Origin: Pseudomonas anguilliseptica
Lineage (GTDB): Bacteria; Pseudomonadota; Gammaproteobacteria; Pseudomonadales; Pseudomonadaceae
Direction of reading: 5' to 3'
Assembly: GCF_900105355.1 (NCBI RefSeq)
Contig: NZ_FNSC01000001.1
Coordinates: forward strand, 1,550,001-1,614,000
Length of the DNA: 64,000 bases
Shown here: in pieces, positions 38,349 through 48,598 of the stretch
How the letters are laid out: every line of letters begins with the position of its first letter
How positions within the stretch are numbered: position 1 is the first letter of the stretch
Notes under the pieces: generated by a model
What the model was told of the DNA's origin: nothing
Database searches by the model: none
The model's input: the letters and a program-made list of their open reading frames with translations, nothing else
Translations under genes and position numbers: made by a program

Positions 38349-38372
38349 CGCTGTATATCGTGAGATATAGCG
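38349..38372. promoter_or_regulatory. ModE-like operator upstream of modA
   Basis: CGCTGTAT-ATCGTGAG-ATATAGCG is a 24-bp interrupted palindrome with 8-8-8 spacing and one mismatch between the arms. E. coli ModE binds a site of the same geometry (CGTTATAT, 8 bases, ACATAACG) at its mod promoter and represses it when molybdate is plentiful. It lies ~75 bases upstream of modA. No modE gene is in the window. Confidence 0.7.
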
Positions 38373-38379
38373 AGGGTAG

Positions 38380-39191
<812 letters not shown>

Positions 39192-39192
<1 letters not shown>

Positions 39193-39334
39193 GAACCCGT
39201 TTACGATCTGCTGCGCGTCGTCCCTGCTGCGTTAAAAACAGGCTCGGAATGCTCATTTACAGCTCGTAAACTCCGCTTCCTCGCTTGTTTTTGCCTTGCA
39301 GAGCTCTAGCTCGCTAGCTCGTAAAACAGGTTCT
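39192..39334. repeat. Structured nested-hairpin repeat, copy 2 (modA-modB)
   Basis: A 143-base palindromic element fills the modA-modB gap. The outer arms are AGAACCCGTTTACGA (39192-39206) and TCGTAAAACAGGTTCT (39319-39334). The inner arms AAAAACAGGC (39234-39243) and GCTTGTTTTT (39283-39292) enclose the 32-base core (39253-39284) shared exactly with copy 1. The spacers CTGCTGCGCGTCG and CTCTAGCTCGC are also shared with copy 3. It lies 15 bases upstream of the modB start, inside the operon, and could form a strong RNA hairpin. Confidence 0.85.
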
Positions 39335-39349
39335 AAAAAGGCTGTTGCG

Positions 39350-40042
39350 ATGCCACTGAGCAAAGCTGATTTCGCTGCGGTACTGCTGACGCTTGAGCTG
39401 GCATCGCTGACCACCCTATTGCTGTTGCTGATCGGCACGCCGATTGCCTGGTGGCTGGCGCGCACGTCATCCAAATGGAAGCAACCCGTCGGCGCCATCG
39501 TCGCCTTGCCGCTGGTGCTGCCGCCGACGGTGATCGGCTTCTACCTGCTGGTGAGCATGGGTCCGCATGGTTTTATCGGTCAGCTGACCCAAAGCCTCGG
39601 CCTCGGCACCCTGACATTTACCTTTACCGGACTGGTGATCGGCTCGGTGTTCTACTCCCTGCCCTTTGTCGTGCAGCCGCTGCAGAACGCCTTCGAGGCG
39701 ATTGGCCGGGCTCCGCTTGAAGCGGCAGCCACTCTGCGTGCCGGGCCTTGGGATGCATTCTTTACAGTGGTACTGCCGTTGGCCAAGCCGGGCTTTATCA
39801 CTGCTTCGATTCTCGGTTTCGCCCATACCGTAGGTGAGTTCGGCGTGGTGCTGATGATCGGCGGCAATATCCCCGGCAAGACCCAGGTGGCGTCGGTGCA
39901 GATCTACAACTATGTGGAAACCATGCAATACGCCCAGGCCCACTGGCTGGCGGGCGGCATGGTGCTGTTCTCCTTTATCGTGCTGCTGGCGCTCTACTCT
40001 GGACGAAGCAGCGGGCGCAGCAGTACGCGGGTGTGGCAATGA
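39350..40042 (+). CDS. modB: Molybdate ABC transporter permease
   Basis: A 230-residue inner-membrane protein with five to six membrane segments. It has the binding-protein-dependent permease (EAA) loop [25 protein letters not shown], where ModC docks, and [20 protein letters not shown] typical of ModB. The ATG at 39350 (AAAAAGG upstream) excludes residues that would be encoded by the structured repeat. The stop overlaps modC by ATGA. Confidence 0.95.
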   Translation: MPLSKADFAAVLLTLELASLTTLLLLLIGTPIAWWLARTSSKWKQPVGAIVALPLVLPPTVIGFYLLVSMGPHGFIGQLTQSLGLGTLTFTFTGLVIGSVFYSLPFVVQPLQNAFEAIGRAPLEAAATLRAGPWDAFFTVVLPLAKPGFITASILGFAHTVGEFGVVLMIGGNIPGKTQVASVQIYNYVETMQYAQAHWLAGGMVLFSFIVLLALYSGRSSGRSSTRVWQ

Positions 40043-41181
40043 TCTGGCCATTGGCACGGCGCAATCCGGCGATCCGCACAGTTGCCGAGCCGGGAGCAAT
40101 CCACGCGAGTTTCAAGGTTGAACACTCAGGTTTTACCCTGGATGTTCAGCTGAACCTGCCCGGTCGCGGCGTCAGCGCCCTGTTCGGTCATTCCGGCTCG
40201 GGCAAAACCAGTTGCTTACGCTGTTTTGCCGGGCTGGACCAGCCGAGCGCAGGCTACCTGCAGGTCAACGGCGAGCTGTGGCAGGACAGCGCCAGGGGCA
40301 TCTTCGTCCCTGCGCATCAACGCGCCGTGGGTTACGTGTTTCAGGATGCCAACCTGTTTGCCCACCTTACGGTGCGGCGCAATCTGCAGTACGGCTTGAA
40401 GCGCATCCCCGCTGTGCAGCGGCGGATTGCCCTGGAGCAGGCAGTGGAATTGCTGGGCATTGAGCATCTGCTGGAGTGCCTGCCGGACAAGCTGTCTGGC
40501 GGCGAGCAGCAGCGCGTCGGTATCGCCCGCGCTCTGCTGACCAGCCCGCGCTTGCTGCTGATGGATGAGCCGCTGGCGTCCCTCGACCTCAAACGCAAAC
40601 AGGAGGTGCTGCCTTACCTGGAGCGCCTGCATCAGGAACTGGAAATTCCGATTGTCTACGTCAGCCACTCGCCGGATGAGGTGGCACGCCTGGCTGATCA
40701 TCTGGTGTTGCTCGAGGACGGTAAGGTCAGCGCCAGCGGCCCGCTCAAGGAAACCCTGCTGCGCGCCGACCTGCCGTTTGTTTTTGAGGACGATGCCGAA
40801 GCCGTGGTCGACGGTGTGGTTACCGCGCATGATCAGGCCTACGGGCTGCTCTACCTGCAATTGCCAGATAGCCAGATCAACCTGCGCTTACCCCACGGGT
40901 CGCTGCCGTTGGGCCAGTCGGTGCGGATCAAGGTTAAGGCGCGCGATGTCAGCCTGAGCCTGCAACAGGCCGAGGACAGCAGCGTGCTCAACCTGTTGCC
41001 GGCACTGGTGCTGGACTGGATCAACGTCGCCGAGCAGGCCCATGTGCTGGTGCGTGTGCAGGTGGGTGGCGAGCAGCTGATCGCCCGCATCACCCGTTAC
41101 TCCTTCGACCGCCTGCAGATCCAGCGCGAGCAGTTGCTGTGGGCGCAGGTCAAGTCGGTGTCACTGTTAAGCACCCACTGA
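40039..41181 (+). CDS. modC: Molybdate ABC transporter ATP-binding protein
   Basis: A 380-residue ATPase: Walker [10 protein letters not shown] (~52-60), Q-loop YVFQDANLF, signature [15 protein letters not shown], Walker [13 protein letters not shown]-loop VYVSHSPDE. The C-terminal ~90 residues are a TOBE/Mop molybdate-binding domain ([13 protein letters not shown]). The start overlaps the modB stop. An N-terminal extension of ~25 residues precedes the usual ModC start; an internal start is possible. It powers molybdate import. The 3' end overlaps the convergent neighbour by 15 bases. Confidence 0.95.
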   Translation: MIWPLARRNPAIRTVAEPGAIHASFKVEHSGFTLDVQLNLPGRGVSALFGHSGSGKTSCLRCFAGLDQPSAGYLQVNGELWQDSARGIFVPAHQRAVGYVFQDANLFAHLTVRRNLQYGLKRIPAVQRRIALEQAVELLGIEHLLECLPDKLSGGEQQRVGIARALLTSPRLLLMDEPLASLDLKRKQEVLPYLERLHQELEIPIVYVSHSPDEVARLADHLVLLEDGKVSASGPLKETLLRADLPFVFEDDAEAVVDGVVTAHDQAYGLLYLQLPDSQINLRLPHGSLPLGQSVRIKVKARDVSLSLQQAEDSSVLNLLPALVLDWINVAEQAHVLVRVQVGGEQLIARITRYSFDRLQIQREQLLWAQVKSVSLLSTH

Positions 41182-41595
41182 TGCCTGGGTGAACGCGCTG
41201 GGCACGACCTGCGAGCGTTTCAGGCCAAGCCACTCCAGCTCGATAAATACCAGCACGGCAATGGCCTGGACGATCACGAAGGCGTAGCCGAGCAGGTTTG
41301 GTGCGATCCAGCCGCTGAGCAGTAACAGCCCGCTGTGTAGCACCCACAGTGCATTCAGGCCGAGCACGCTGTAGACCGACGCCCGCGACATGCTTTCACG
41401 GCGCGACAGCCAGAGCAGAAAGGTCGCCAGCGGCAGCAGCACCAGGGCCGCGCCGATCAACAGCTCACGCGGTAGAGCCAGCAGGCTGCTGAGCCAGTCG
41501 GCCAGCAGCAAAATTTGTGCGGCAGTGGCCACACCGACCAGCCCATCGGCGAGCAGGGCGCGGCGCAGTAACAGCGAAGGTTGCAAGGTGGTCAT
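41167..41595 (-). CDS. Small four-helix membrane protein, unknown function
   Basis: A 142-residue protein with four hydrophobic helices (~15-32, 38-62, 72-92, 98-120) and a short C-terminal tail. No recognised motif. It is divergent from the XRE-type regulator gene, and a perfect palindrome lies between them, so it may be that regulator's target. Confidence 0.75.
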   Translation of the reverse strand: MTTLQPSLLLRRALLADGLVGVATAAQILLLADWLSSLLALPRELLIGAALVLLPLATFLLWLSRRESMSRASVYSVLGLNALWVLHSGLLLLSGWIAPNLLGYAFVIVQAIAVLVFIELEWLGLKRSQVVPSAFTQASVGA

Positions 41596-41668
41596 GGTGA
41601 AGTCTCCACAAAGGACCGCCGAAATGGCGGGTTGGCCCTTAGATTTCGCCGATCCGCGCGTCGCGTCG

Positions 41669-41685
41669 ATTACCTCGCAGGTAAT
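41669..41685. promoter_or_regulatory. Palindromic operator between the membrane-protein and XRE genes
   Basis: ATTACCT-CGC-AGGTAAT, a perfect 7-bp inverted repeat with a 3-base centre, lies 36 bases before the regulator start and 73 bases before the divergent membrane-protein start. Its size fits a dimeric helix-turn-helix regulator, most simply the adjacent one. Confidence 0.6.
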
Positions 41686-41721
41686 GGCTGAATTGACCTC
41701 GCTGGTTTATCTTCGCTGCCC

Positions 41722-42534
41722 ATGAACAGCCAAAGCCAGCCCGTCGGGGCCCTGCTGCGCCAGTGGCGTCAGCATCGTCGTTTGAGCCAGCTCGACCTCG
41801 CCTGCGAGGCCGATATTTCCACCCGCCACCTGAGTTTCGTCGAAACCGGGCGCGCCCAGCCCAGCCGCGAGATGCTGTTGTTGCTCGCCGAGCAGCTGGA
41901 TATTCCGCTACGCGAGCGCAATAGGCTGCTTAGCGCCGCCGGCTATGCACCGCTGTTTACTCAGCATGAGCTGTCCGAGCCAGCCATGGCCGCCGCGCGA
42001 ACCGCCATCGAACTGCTGCTCAAGGCCCATGAGCCCTACCCGGCACTGACCATTGACCGCCACTGGAACCTGCTGGCGGCCAACAGCGCCGTGGCCCCCT
42101 TTCTGCTCGGCTTGGCCCCGGAGCTGCTGGTACCGCCGATCAATGTGATGCGCTTGAGTCTGCATCCGGGTGGCCTGGCGCCGCGCATCGTCAACCTGGG
42201 CGCGTGGCGCGCCTACCTGCTGGCGCGGTTGCAGCGCGATTTTCAGGCCAGCGGTGATGCTCAGCTGCAAGCGTTATGGGATGAGCTGAACGCCTATCCG
42301 GGGCCGGCGGCACCCGCGCAGTTCGACAGCGACACGGTGCTGATGCCGTTGCAGTTTGTCAGCGAGCAGGGCGTGATCAGCCTGATCGGCACGACCACGG
42401 TATTCGGCACCGCCAACGACATCACCCTGGCGGAACTGGCGCTGGAAACCTTCTTCCCGGCCGATGCCTTCAGCGCGCAGTACCTGCGTGACTTGGCCGA
42501 ATCGACGCATCTTTCCGACGAAATCACTCTTTAG
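41722..42534 (+). CDS. XRE-family regulator with MmyB-like ligand domain
   Basis: A 270-residue protein. The helix-turn-helix at ~10-65 contains LLRQWRQHRRLSQLDLACEADISTRHLSFVETGRAQPSREML. Residues ~95-260 form the MmyB-like domain (YPALTIDRHWNLLAANSA, RLSLHPGGLAPRIVNL), a PAS-related fold reported to bind fatty acids in related regulators. No clear ribosome site lies before the ATG, so the message may be leaderless. It probably controls the divergent membrane-protein gene. Confidence 0.88.
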   Translation: MNSQSQPVGALLRQWRQHRRLSQLDLACEADISTRHLSFVETGRAQPSREMLLLLAEQLDIPLRERNRLLSAAGYAPLFTQHELSEPAMAAARTAIELLLKAHEPYPALTIDRHWNLLAANSAVAPFLLGLAPELLVPPINVMRLSLHPGGLAPRIVNLGAWRAYLLARLQRDFQASGDAQLQALWDELNAYPGPAAPAQFDSDTVLMPLQFVSEQGVISLIGTTTVFGTANDITLAELALETFFPADAFSAQYLRDLAESTHLSDEITL

Positions 42535-42636
42535 GCTGCTTTTCTCCAGTATTCAGTGCAGTACCCTGTGGCGCGCGATTGTATAAGCTGACCTGGTTCA
42601 GCACTGCTCACAAAAATAATAAGGAGCACACCTCGT

Positions 42637-43380
42637 ATGCGTTCTACAACGCTGTCTCGCTCGCTATTGCTCGCGGTTATCGGGTTGTTGAGCGGCCTCT
42701 CGCCGCTGACCTTTGCCCAGGCCGTGCCCCCCCAGGAACAGGTTCAGGTGCAGGCCAGTCGGGTTACCAGCAGCCTGATGCTGTTACGCGGAGAGGGTTT
42801 CCAAAAGAAACACCAGGACGCCCTGGAAACTGATCTGCAGGCCCTGGCCGCTGCGGTGCAGAGCCTGCCGCAAAACAGCGATGCCCTGCGCAGCGCCCAT
42901 CAGGAACTGGTGGTGCAGATTCGTCGTGGCGTAGCCTTCGGCCCGAGTGAAGATGACATGCCCTGGCGCTACCCCGAGGACCTGAGCAAGGCCCTGCTTG
43001 GCGTGCTCGAGGAAACCCGCAAGCTGGCCGGACCGGGTGACAGCGAACTGTCCGCCAAGCTTGAATACCTCTCAGTGCAGTACCTCAGCCGCGCCTACTT
43101 CGGCAATTTCGAAACCGCTCGCGAGCAGCCCGACACCTACCTCGGTCAGGATGAACGCAAGATCGTGCCGTCGGTGGATGAGCAACTGGCCGCGCTGGAC
43201 GGCAAGGCCGACCCGCAGATCGGCAAACTGAAAACCCGCTGGGATTACCTCAAGGCCGCGCTGGTTGACCTCAATAGCCAGAGCAGCGCCCTGCAGAGCG
43301 CCTCGGGTCGACCATTTGCGCCGATCACCGTGTATCGCCATACGCGGTCGCTGACCACGCAATGGATGGCGATGTACTAG
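42637..43380 (+). CDS. Secreted helical protein of unknown function
   Basis: A 247-residue protein with a signal peptide (hydrophobic to ~residue 26, AFAQA-type site at TFAQA). The mature part is helical and Gln/Leu-rich (VQVQASRVTSSLMLL, DALETDLQALAAAVQSL), with no cysteines and no recognised catalytic residues. AAGGAG lies before the ATG. A GC-rich hairpin lies beyond the stop. It is probably periplasmic. I do not recognise the family. Confidence 0.75.
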   Translation: MRSTTLSRSLLLAVIGLLSGLSPLTFAQAVPPQEQVQVQASRVTSSLMLLRGEGFQKKHQDALETDLQALAAAVQSLPQNSDALRSAHQELVVQIRRGVAFGPSEDDMPWRYPEDLSKALLGVLEETRKLAGPGDSELSAKLEYLSVQYLSRAYFGNFETAREQPDTYLGQDERKIVPSVDEQLAALDGKADPQIGKLKTRWDYLKAALVDLNSQSSALQSASGRPFAPITVYRHTRSLTTQWMAMY

Positions 43381-43410
43381 AACTCGCTCGTAAGAGCGAA
43401 GTCGGTACAA

Positions 43411-43431
43411 GGCCGCCAATCAATGGCGGCC
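43411..43431. other. Hairpin between convergent genes
   Basis: GGCCGCCA-ATCAA-TGGCGGCC is a perfect 8-bp stem between two convergent genes. No T-run follows on either strand; it may act as a weak bidirectional stop. Confidence 0.45.
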
Positions 43432-43440
43432 CCGCAGCGA

Positions 43441-43965
43441 TCAGGCAGTAGCTTTCTTCTCACGAATACAGGTCGGCCCGGCGCGCTCGACGATGGCGTG
43501 CTCCACCTCTTTGCGCAGGTCCAGCAGGAAGGCCGCTTCGGCGGCGACGAACAGGGGGCCGATGACCAGGCCCATCACGTCATCGACAAACGCCGGTTTG
43601 CGCCCTTCGTAGTAATGGCCGACAAACTGGATGATCCAGCCGATCACGAACAGGCCGATGCCGCTGCTCAGCCACAGCGCCGTCGATTGCACGGCCAGGC
43701 AGGCCGCCGCCCACAAACTGAGCAGCAACAGCAGCGCCATCAGCAGGCCGAAGCGCAGGTCCAGGCGCAGGTAGAACACGCCCGCCGCCACGGCCACCAG
43801 CAGCGCAGGGGACAGCCATAGGCCGAGCAGCTCGAAGCCGGGGCGTGATAGCAGCACGGCCACCGCCACAACGATCAGTGGAATACCGATAAAGTGGCTG
43901 AGAATATTGCGTTGGTCGCGGTGATAGGCTGCGTATTGAGCCAGATGATCAACCAGGGTTTTCAT
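43441..43965 (-). CDS. Mpo1-like (DUF962) membrane protein
   Basis: A 174-residue protein with about four membrane segments. The N-terminal YAAYHRDQRNILSHFIGIPL and the later QFVGHYYEGRKPAF supply the His residues that form the Fe site of Mpo1, the yeast 2-hydroxy fatty acid alpha-dioxygenase. By family it may oxidise 2-hydroxy fatty acids, which Pseudomonas lipid A contains; that link is inference. The ATG at 43965 is chosen because AGGA lies 8 bases upstream; an ATG five codons earlier overlaps that site. It is divergent from the Crp/Fnr gene. Confidence 0.85.
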   Translation of the reverse strand: MKTLVDHLAQYAAYHRDQRNILSHFIGIPLIVVAVAVLLSRPGFELLGLWLSPALLVAVAAGVFYLRLDLRFGLLMALLLLLSLWAAACLAVQSTALWLSSGIGLFVIGWIIQFVGHYYEGRKPAFVDDVMGLVIGPLFVAAEAAFLLDLRKEVEHAIVERAGPTCIREKKATA

Positions 43966-44054
43966 TATTATTTTCCTCATGCAAGACAGGTGGCCAGCAT
44001 GAACCCACGCCCACGCAGTGCTCTGTCAGCTAGCCGACAAACAGGCTGCCGGCG

Positions 44055-44738
44055 ATGAGTAGCGCTCATAGCTATCAGGCGCGTCTGCGTCAGGGCCATT
44101 GGTTCAGCGCCCTGCCCGCCGCGCTGCAGGAGGCGCTGCTGGCCGCCGCTCAGGTGCAACAGCTGGCGCCCGGGCAGGTGCTGTTTCGTCGGGGCGACGA
44201 ACCCTGCGGCCTGTATGCGGTGGTCGAGGGCGGCATGCGCATTGGTGCCGTGAGTGCCACCGGCAAGGAAGCGCTGCTGACCCTGGTTGAGCCGCCCTAC
44301 TGGTTTGGCGAAATCTCGCTGTTCGATGGCCAGCCACGCACCCACGATGCCTTTGCCGAAGGGCCCACCACCTTGTTGCTGGTGCCGCAGGCGCCGCTAC
44401 TGGCGCTGCTTGCCCAGCAACCACAGTACTGGCGTGATTTCGCCTTGCTGATGAGCCAGAAGCTGCGCCTGGCATTTATCGCCCTGGAAGAAATGAGCCT
44501 GCTGCCCGCCGCCCCACGCCTGGCTCGGCGCCTGCTGCTGATCGCGGAAAACTATGGCGAGGGCGAGCCGCGCCGGGTGCTTCACTTGCCGCAAGAGCAG
44601 TTGGCGCTGATGTTGGCGATCTCCCGGCAGACCACCAACCAGATCCTTAAAGAGCTGGAAGCCCAAGGTATTCTGCGTCTGACCTATGGCGAGATCGAGC
44701 TGCTCGATCTGCCGCGCTTGCGTCAGGCGGCGCAGTAG
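44055..44738 (+). CDS. Crp/Fnr-family transcription regulator
   Basis: A 227-residue protein. A cyclic-nucleotide-binding-like beta-roll spans ~20-125 (GQVLFRRGDEPCGLYAVVEGGMRIG, PPYWFGEISLFDGQPRTHDAFA), followed by a dimer helix. The C-terminal winged helix-turn-helix (LPQEQLALMLAISRQTTNQILKELEAQGILRL) is at ~175-215. No Fnr-type N-terminal Cys cluster is visible, so it is not an oxygen sensor of that type. It is divergent from the Mpo1-like gene. Confidence 0.88.
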   Translation: MSSAHSYQARLRQGHWFSALPAALQEALLAAAQVQQLAPGQVLFRRGDEPCGLYAVVEGGMRIGAVSATGKEALLTLVEPPYWFGEISLFDGQPRTHDAFAEGPTTLLLVPQAPLLALLAQQPQYWRDFALLMSQKLRLAFIALEEMSLLPAAPRLARRLLLIAENYGEGEPRRVLHLPQEQLALMLAISRQTTNQILKELEAQGILRLTYGEIELLDLPRLRQAAQ

Positions 44739-44818
44739 GCAGCGGCTGCAAAGACTGAACCTCTGGCGCAGAATGGCGCTCTATTACCGAACACTCATTG
44801 ATAGAGCACGACGCCCTG

Positions 44819-46785
44819 ATGCCGACCGCCCCCGCTGTTGTTCCTGCTGACCTGCCCCTGGTGCTGGCCGGCCCGCTGCTGCGTCGTATGGAAGCGCAGC
44901 GCCTGGTGCTCTGGCTGGTCGGCAGCAGGCCGCTGGCGCTTAGCCTGCAGCTGAGCCATGGCGACGCGGCCAAGGCACAGCGCTTGCCGCTGCAAGGTGA
45001 CAGCTGCCAGGTTATCCAGATGGGTGAGCAGGCGTTTATCCACCTGATTGATCTGAAACTGGACGCACCGCTGCCCTGCGAAGTGCAGATTGATTACGAC
45101 CTGCTGATCGAGCAGCCCGGTCAGGCCGCGCTGGGCATCGCCGACTGGGCGCCGCACCTGCTGTACGACGGCGCGACCCAGGCCAATTTCGTCCTGCGTG
45201 CGCAGCTTGATCATCTGCTGCACGGTTCCTGCCGCAAGCCGCATCACCCTGCGGCCGATGGCCTGCTCTGCGCCGACCGTCTGCTGGCCGAAGCACATGC
45301 GCCCGAACAGCGTCCGGCGCTGCTGCTGATGAGTGGCGATCAGATCTACGCCGATGATGTCAGCGGGCCGCTGCTGCGGGCGATTCATCAGGTGATCGAG
45401 CGCCTGGGTTTGTTCGGCGAGCATCTGCAAGGTGCGGTGGTCGATGACAGCACGGCGCTGTACCAGCACCCCGCCAGCTACTACCAGCGCACCGAGCTGC
45501 TGCCGGCGCTGAAAAGCAATGAAACCCTGCGCGAGCGCTTCTTCGGCGGCGTGGAAAAGCCGGTGTTCACCACCAGCAGCGCCGACAACCACCTGGTGAC
45601 CTGCGCCGAAGTGTTGGCCATGTACCTGCTGGTCTGGTCGCCGGTGCCCTGGACCTTGCTGGATGCCGAAATGCCGGCGCTGAGCGCCGAGGAAGTGCCG
45701 CGTTATCAGGCCGAGCGTGGGCGCATCGAAGCCTTTTGTGGCGGTCTGGGCCGGGTCGCCCGCGCCCACCTGCCGACGCTGATGATCACGACATCACCGA
45801 TGACTGGAACCTTTCCGCGCAGTGGGAAGAAACCGCCTACGGCCACCCGTTTTCCAAGCGCATCATCGGCAATGCGCTGATCGCCTACCTGCTGTGCCAG
45901 GGCTGGGGCAATAACCCGGATGTTTTTGCTGAGCAATTGCAGATGATCCGCGCGATGACCGAGGGCCGCGATGCTGAAAACCAGATGGACAGTCAGCCGC
46001 AGGACGCGCTGATCGACAGCCTGCTGAGTTTTCACCAGTGGCAATTCGTTCTGCCGAGCACACCGGCGCTGGTGGTGCTGGACACCCGCACCCGGCGCTG
46101 GCGCAGCGAGCGCAACCTCAAGCGGCCGTCTGGTCTGCTGGATTGGGAAGCGCTGTGCGAGTTTCAGCAGGAACTGCTTGATCATCCGTCGGCGATCATC
46201 GTGTCGCCGGCGCCGATGTTCGGCGTCAAGCTGATCGAGACCATCCAGAAGGTCTTCAGCTGGGCCGGCCATCCGCTGATGGTCGACGCGGAAAACTGGA
46301 TGGCTCACCGTGGCGCGGCGCAGGTGATGCTGAACATCTTCCGCCACTCGCGCACGCCGGGTAACTACGTGATTCTCTCCGGCGACGTGCATTACTCGTT
46401 TGTCTACGAGGTGCTGATCCGCCAGCGCAAACGCGGGCCGAAGCTTTGGCAGATCACCAGCAGCGGCCTGAAAAACGAATTCCCACCGCGCCTGCTTGAC
46501 TGGTTTGACCGCCTCAACCGCTGGCTGTATGCGCCCTGGTCACCGCTCAACTGGCTGACCACGCGCCGGCGTATGCAGGTCAAACCACGCATCCCCTCGC
46601 GCAGCAAGGCCGGCGAACGTCTGTGGAATGGTGCGGGGCTGGGTCAGGTGTTTTTCAACGAGCAAGGCCAGCCCAGTGCGATCTACCAGCTGAATGCCGA
46701 TGGCTCGCCCGTGGTGGCGTTTGTCGATGAGCGTGATAAGGCGCCTGCCACCCAAACCGTACTCAGTTGCAATCGAGCGGACTAG
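44819..46785 (+). pseudogene. PhoD-like metallophosphatase, broken by a short deletion
   Basis: Two overlapping frames make one ~655-residue PhoD-family protein. The first has LLMSGDQIYADDV and runs to HLPTLMI at ~45788. The second continues with DHDITDDWN and later ILSGDVHYSF (~46376). Family members read MIFDDHDITDDWN at the junction. The missing bases fit a 10-bp deletion between two copies of GATGATC, which removes Phe-Asp and part of the metal-binding DDHD motif and shifts the frame. PhoD enzymes are Ca/Fe-dependent phosphatases or phosphodiesterases. The ATG at 44819 is one possible start; a TTG at 44798 is in frame. Both loss of frame and of a metal ligand argue for inactivity. Confidence 0.82.
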
Positions 46786-46787
46786 CA

Positions 46788-46915
46788 TTTCGGATCTCGC
46801 GAGCTAGAGCGAGACAAGGCAGAAATGGCCGAGGACGCGGAGTTTACGGGTTTAAATGAGCAGTCCGAGGCCATTTCTAACTCCGTAGTATCGCCGACGC
46901 GCAGCAGATCCGCGG
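46788..46915. repeat. Structured nested-hairpin repeat, copy 3 (inverted)
   Basis: This is the same repeat family as copies 1 and 2, but read on the minus strand. The inner arms AGAAATGGCC (46821-46830) and GGCCATTTCT (46869-46878) enclose a core (46831-46868) that matches the copy 2 core with a handful of substitutions. Outer arms CGGATCT (46791-46797) and AGATCCG (46906-46912), and spacers GCTCTAGCTCGC and CTGCTGCGCGTCG (minus strand), are recognisable. It fills the gap between two convergent genes. Confidence 0.8.
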
Positions 46916-46920
46916 GAGTC

Positions 46921-48234
46921 TTAGCGCAGCTTTTCCAGCATTTGGTAGTACCACATGCCCGCTGCCAGCATCGGGTTGCCGAACACGTCGCCCAGCGGCA
47001 CCTTGATGTGCTTGCAGGCGGCGAAGGTGTCGTAGTGGCCCATGGTGCCGGTCAGGGCGTTGGCCATGATTTCACCCATGATGTGGGTGGTGGCGATGCC
47101 GTGGCCGGAGTAGCCCTGGCAGTACCAGACGTTGTCCGAGAGCTTGCCCAGCTGCGGGATGCGGTTGATCACGATGCCCATGGCGCAGCTCCACTGAAAA
47201 TCAATGTCGACGCCCTTGAGCTGCGGGAAGGTCTGCTCGATACCGGGGCGCAGTTCGCCGGCGATATCCCGTGAATCACGTCCGGAATAGTTGCAGCCGC
47301 CACCAAACAGCAGACGGCCGTCGGCGGTCATGCGGTAGTAATCGAGGACGAAGCGGCAGTCGTACACGGCCAGGTCCTGCGGGTTGATTTCCTTCGCCAG
47401 CTCGCCCAGCGGCGCGGTGGTGACGATGCCGCCCATGGCCGGGAAGATCATGCCCTTGAGCTTTTTCGGCTCCAGCTTGTGGTACACATCGCCGGCCAGC
47501 AGCACCTGCTTGGCATTGATCCGGCCTTTGGCGGTGACCACCGCCGGTTTGGCGCCATGCACAATCTCCAGCACTTCGGAGTGCTCGAATATCAGCGCAC
47601 CCAGGCTGGCGGCGGCCTTGGCTTCGCCGATGCACAGGTTCAGCGGGTGCAGGTGCATATTGCGGGTGTTCTTCAGCGCGCCGCTGTACAGGTCGCTGGC
47701 CAGATGACTGCGCACCCCGGCGCGGTCGAGCAGGGTCACGTCAGCACTCATGCCGCGGCGCTGTGCTTCGGCGTAGGTGGCTTCCAGCTCCTGCATGTGC
47801 GTGGGCTTCATTGCCGCGTGCAGGTGGCCGTGCTTGAGGTCGCACTGAATGCCGTACTTCTCTACGCGGTTCTTGATGATCTCGTGTCCGCGCCAGCGCA
47901 GGTGCCAGATAAAGTCTTCAACCTCCTCGCCGAGGGTGTTGCGCATCTGCTTGGTCATCGCCGCATCGCCCGACAGGCTGCCAGTGACCTGCCCGCCGTT
48001 GCGCCCGGTCGCGCCCCAGCCGATCTTGTTGGCCTCGACAATTGCCACCTTGAGGCCGCGCTCGGCCAGTTCCACGGCAGACGCCACGCCGGTAAAACCG
48101 CCGCCGATGATCACCACATCGACGCTGACCTCGCCTTGCAGGGTCGGGTCGTCGGTTTCTTCATTGAGGGTGGCGCTGTAGTAGGACGGGCAACGTACAG
48201 CGGCGGGGGTTACGGGTTTGATGGCGGCGTTCAT
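46921..48234 (-). CDS. FAD-dependent oxidoreductase (PauB/PuuB amine oxidase type)
   Basis: A 437-residue DAO-family flavoenzyme from the ATG at 48234. The N-terminal Rossmann is VVIIGGGFTGVASAVELAERG, followed by GWGATGRNGGQV, the family hallmark of gamma-glutamylputrescine oxidase-like enzymes, and a C-terminal FAD segment NVWYCQGYSGHGIATTH. Members oxidise polyamine derivatives or amino acids. In Pseudomonas several PauB paralogues act in polyamine catabolism; which one this is cannot be told. No polyamine genes adjoin it. The extension upstream of 48234 lacks family similarity. Confidence 0.88.
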   Translation of the reverse strand: MNAAIKPVTPAAVRCPSYYSATLNEETDDPTLQGEVSVDVVIIGGGFTGVASAVELAERGLKVAIVEANKIGWGATGRNGGQVTGSLSGDAAMTKQMRNTLGEEVEDFIWHLRWRGHEIIKNRVEKYGIQCDLKHGHLHAAMKPTHMQELEATYAEAQRRGMSADVTLLDRAGVRSHLASDLYSGALKNTRNMHLHPLNLCIGEAKAAASLGALIFEHSEVLEIVHGAKPAVVTAKGRINAKQVLLAGDVYHKLEPKKLKGMIFPAMGGIVTTAPLGELAKEINPQDLAVYDCRFVLDYYRMTADGRLLFGGGCNYSGRDSRDIAGELRPGIEQTFPQLKGVDIDFQWSCAMGIVINRIPQLGKLSDNVWYCQGYSGHGIATTHIMGEIMANALTGTMGHYDTFAACKHIKVPLGDVFGNPMLAAGMWYYQMLEKLR

Positions 48235-48329
48235 AAGGCGGTTCCTGAGTACGGATAGCGATGCAGGCAGCGGTTCGTCAGCTCGCGCCAGGCGCAGGCA
48301 GCACGGACGTAGGCGGGCGGCTGAAGTGA

Positions 48330-48503
48330 TCAGCGCGAGAGGCTCAGGGCATCCGGCGGGCGCGCGTGGCGGCAATGCCACAGTGCCCAGAAGGCGAGGA
48401 TCTCCGCCAATAGCGGATTGAGTCGATCCAGGCCAAAGCTCCGCTCGGCCCTGTGCAGGCAGAAGCGGAAGGTGCGGCGCAGATTGGCTATCGATTCACT
48501 CAT
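48330..48503 (-). CDS. Possible 57-residue Arg-rich small protein
   Basis: A short open frame within the 364-base gap. It begins MSESIANLRRTFRFCLHRAE and continues RSFGLDRLNPLLAEILAFWA to an LSLSR end. The helix at ~28-43 is hydrophobic and the N-terminal half is basic, so a membrane-associated peptide is possible. No clear ribosome-binding site lies upstream of the ATG at 48503. I do not recognise a family; the amino-acid makeup looks protein-like rather than random. Confidence 0.4.
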   Translation of the reverse strand: MSESIANLRRTFRFCLHRAERSFGLDRLNPLLAEILAFWALWHCRHARPPDALSLSR

Positions 48504-48598
48504 GCGGGCAGACTCGCACGCCGGCGACTGTTGGTTAAATCGTGTTTTTCACATATTCAGGTTGCTGTTGGCTAAACAATCAGGGGCGCGGGTCAGGC

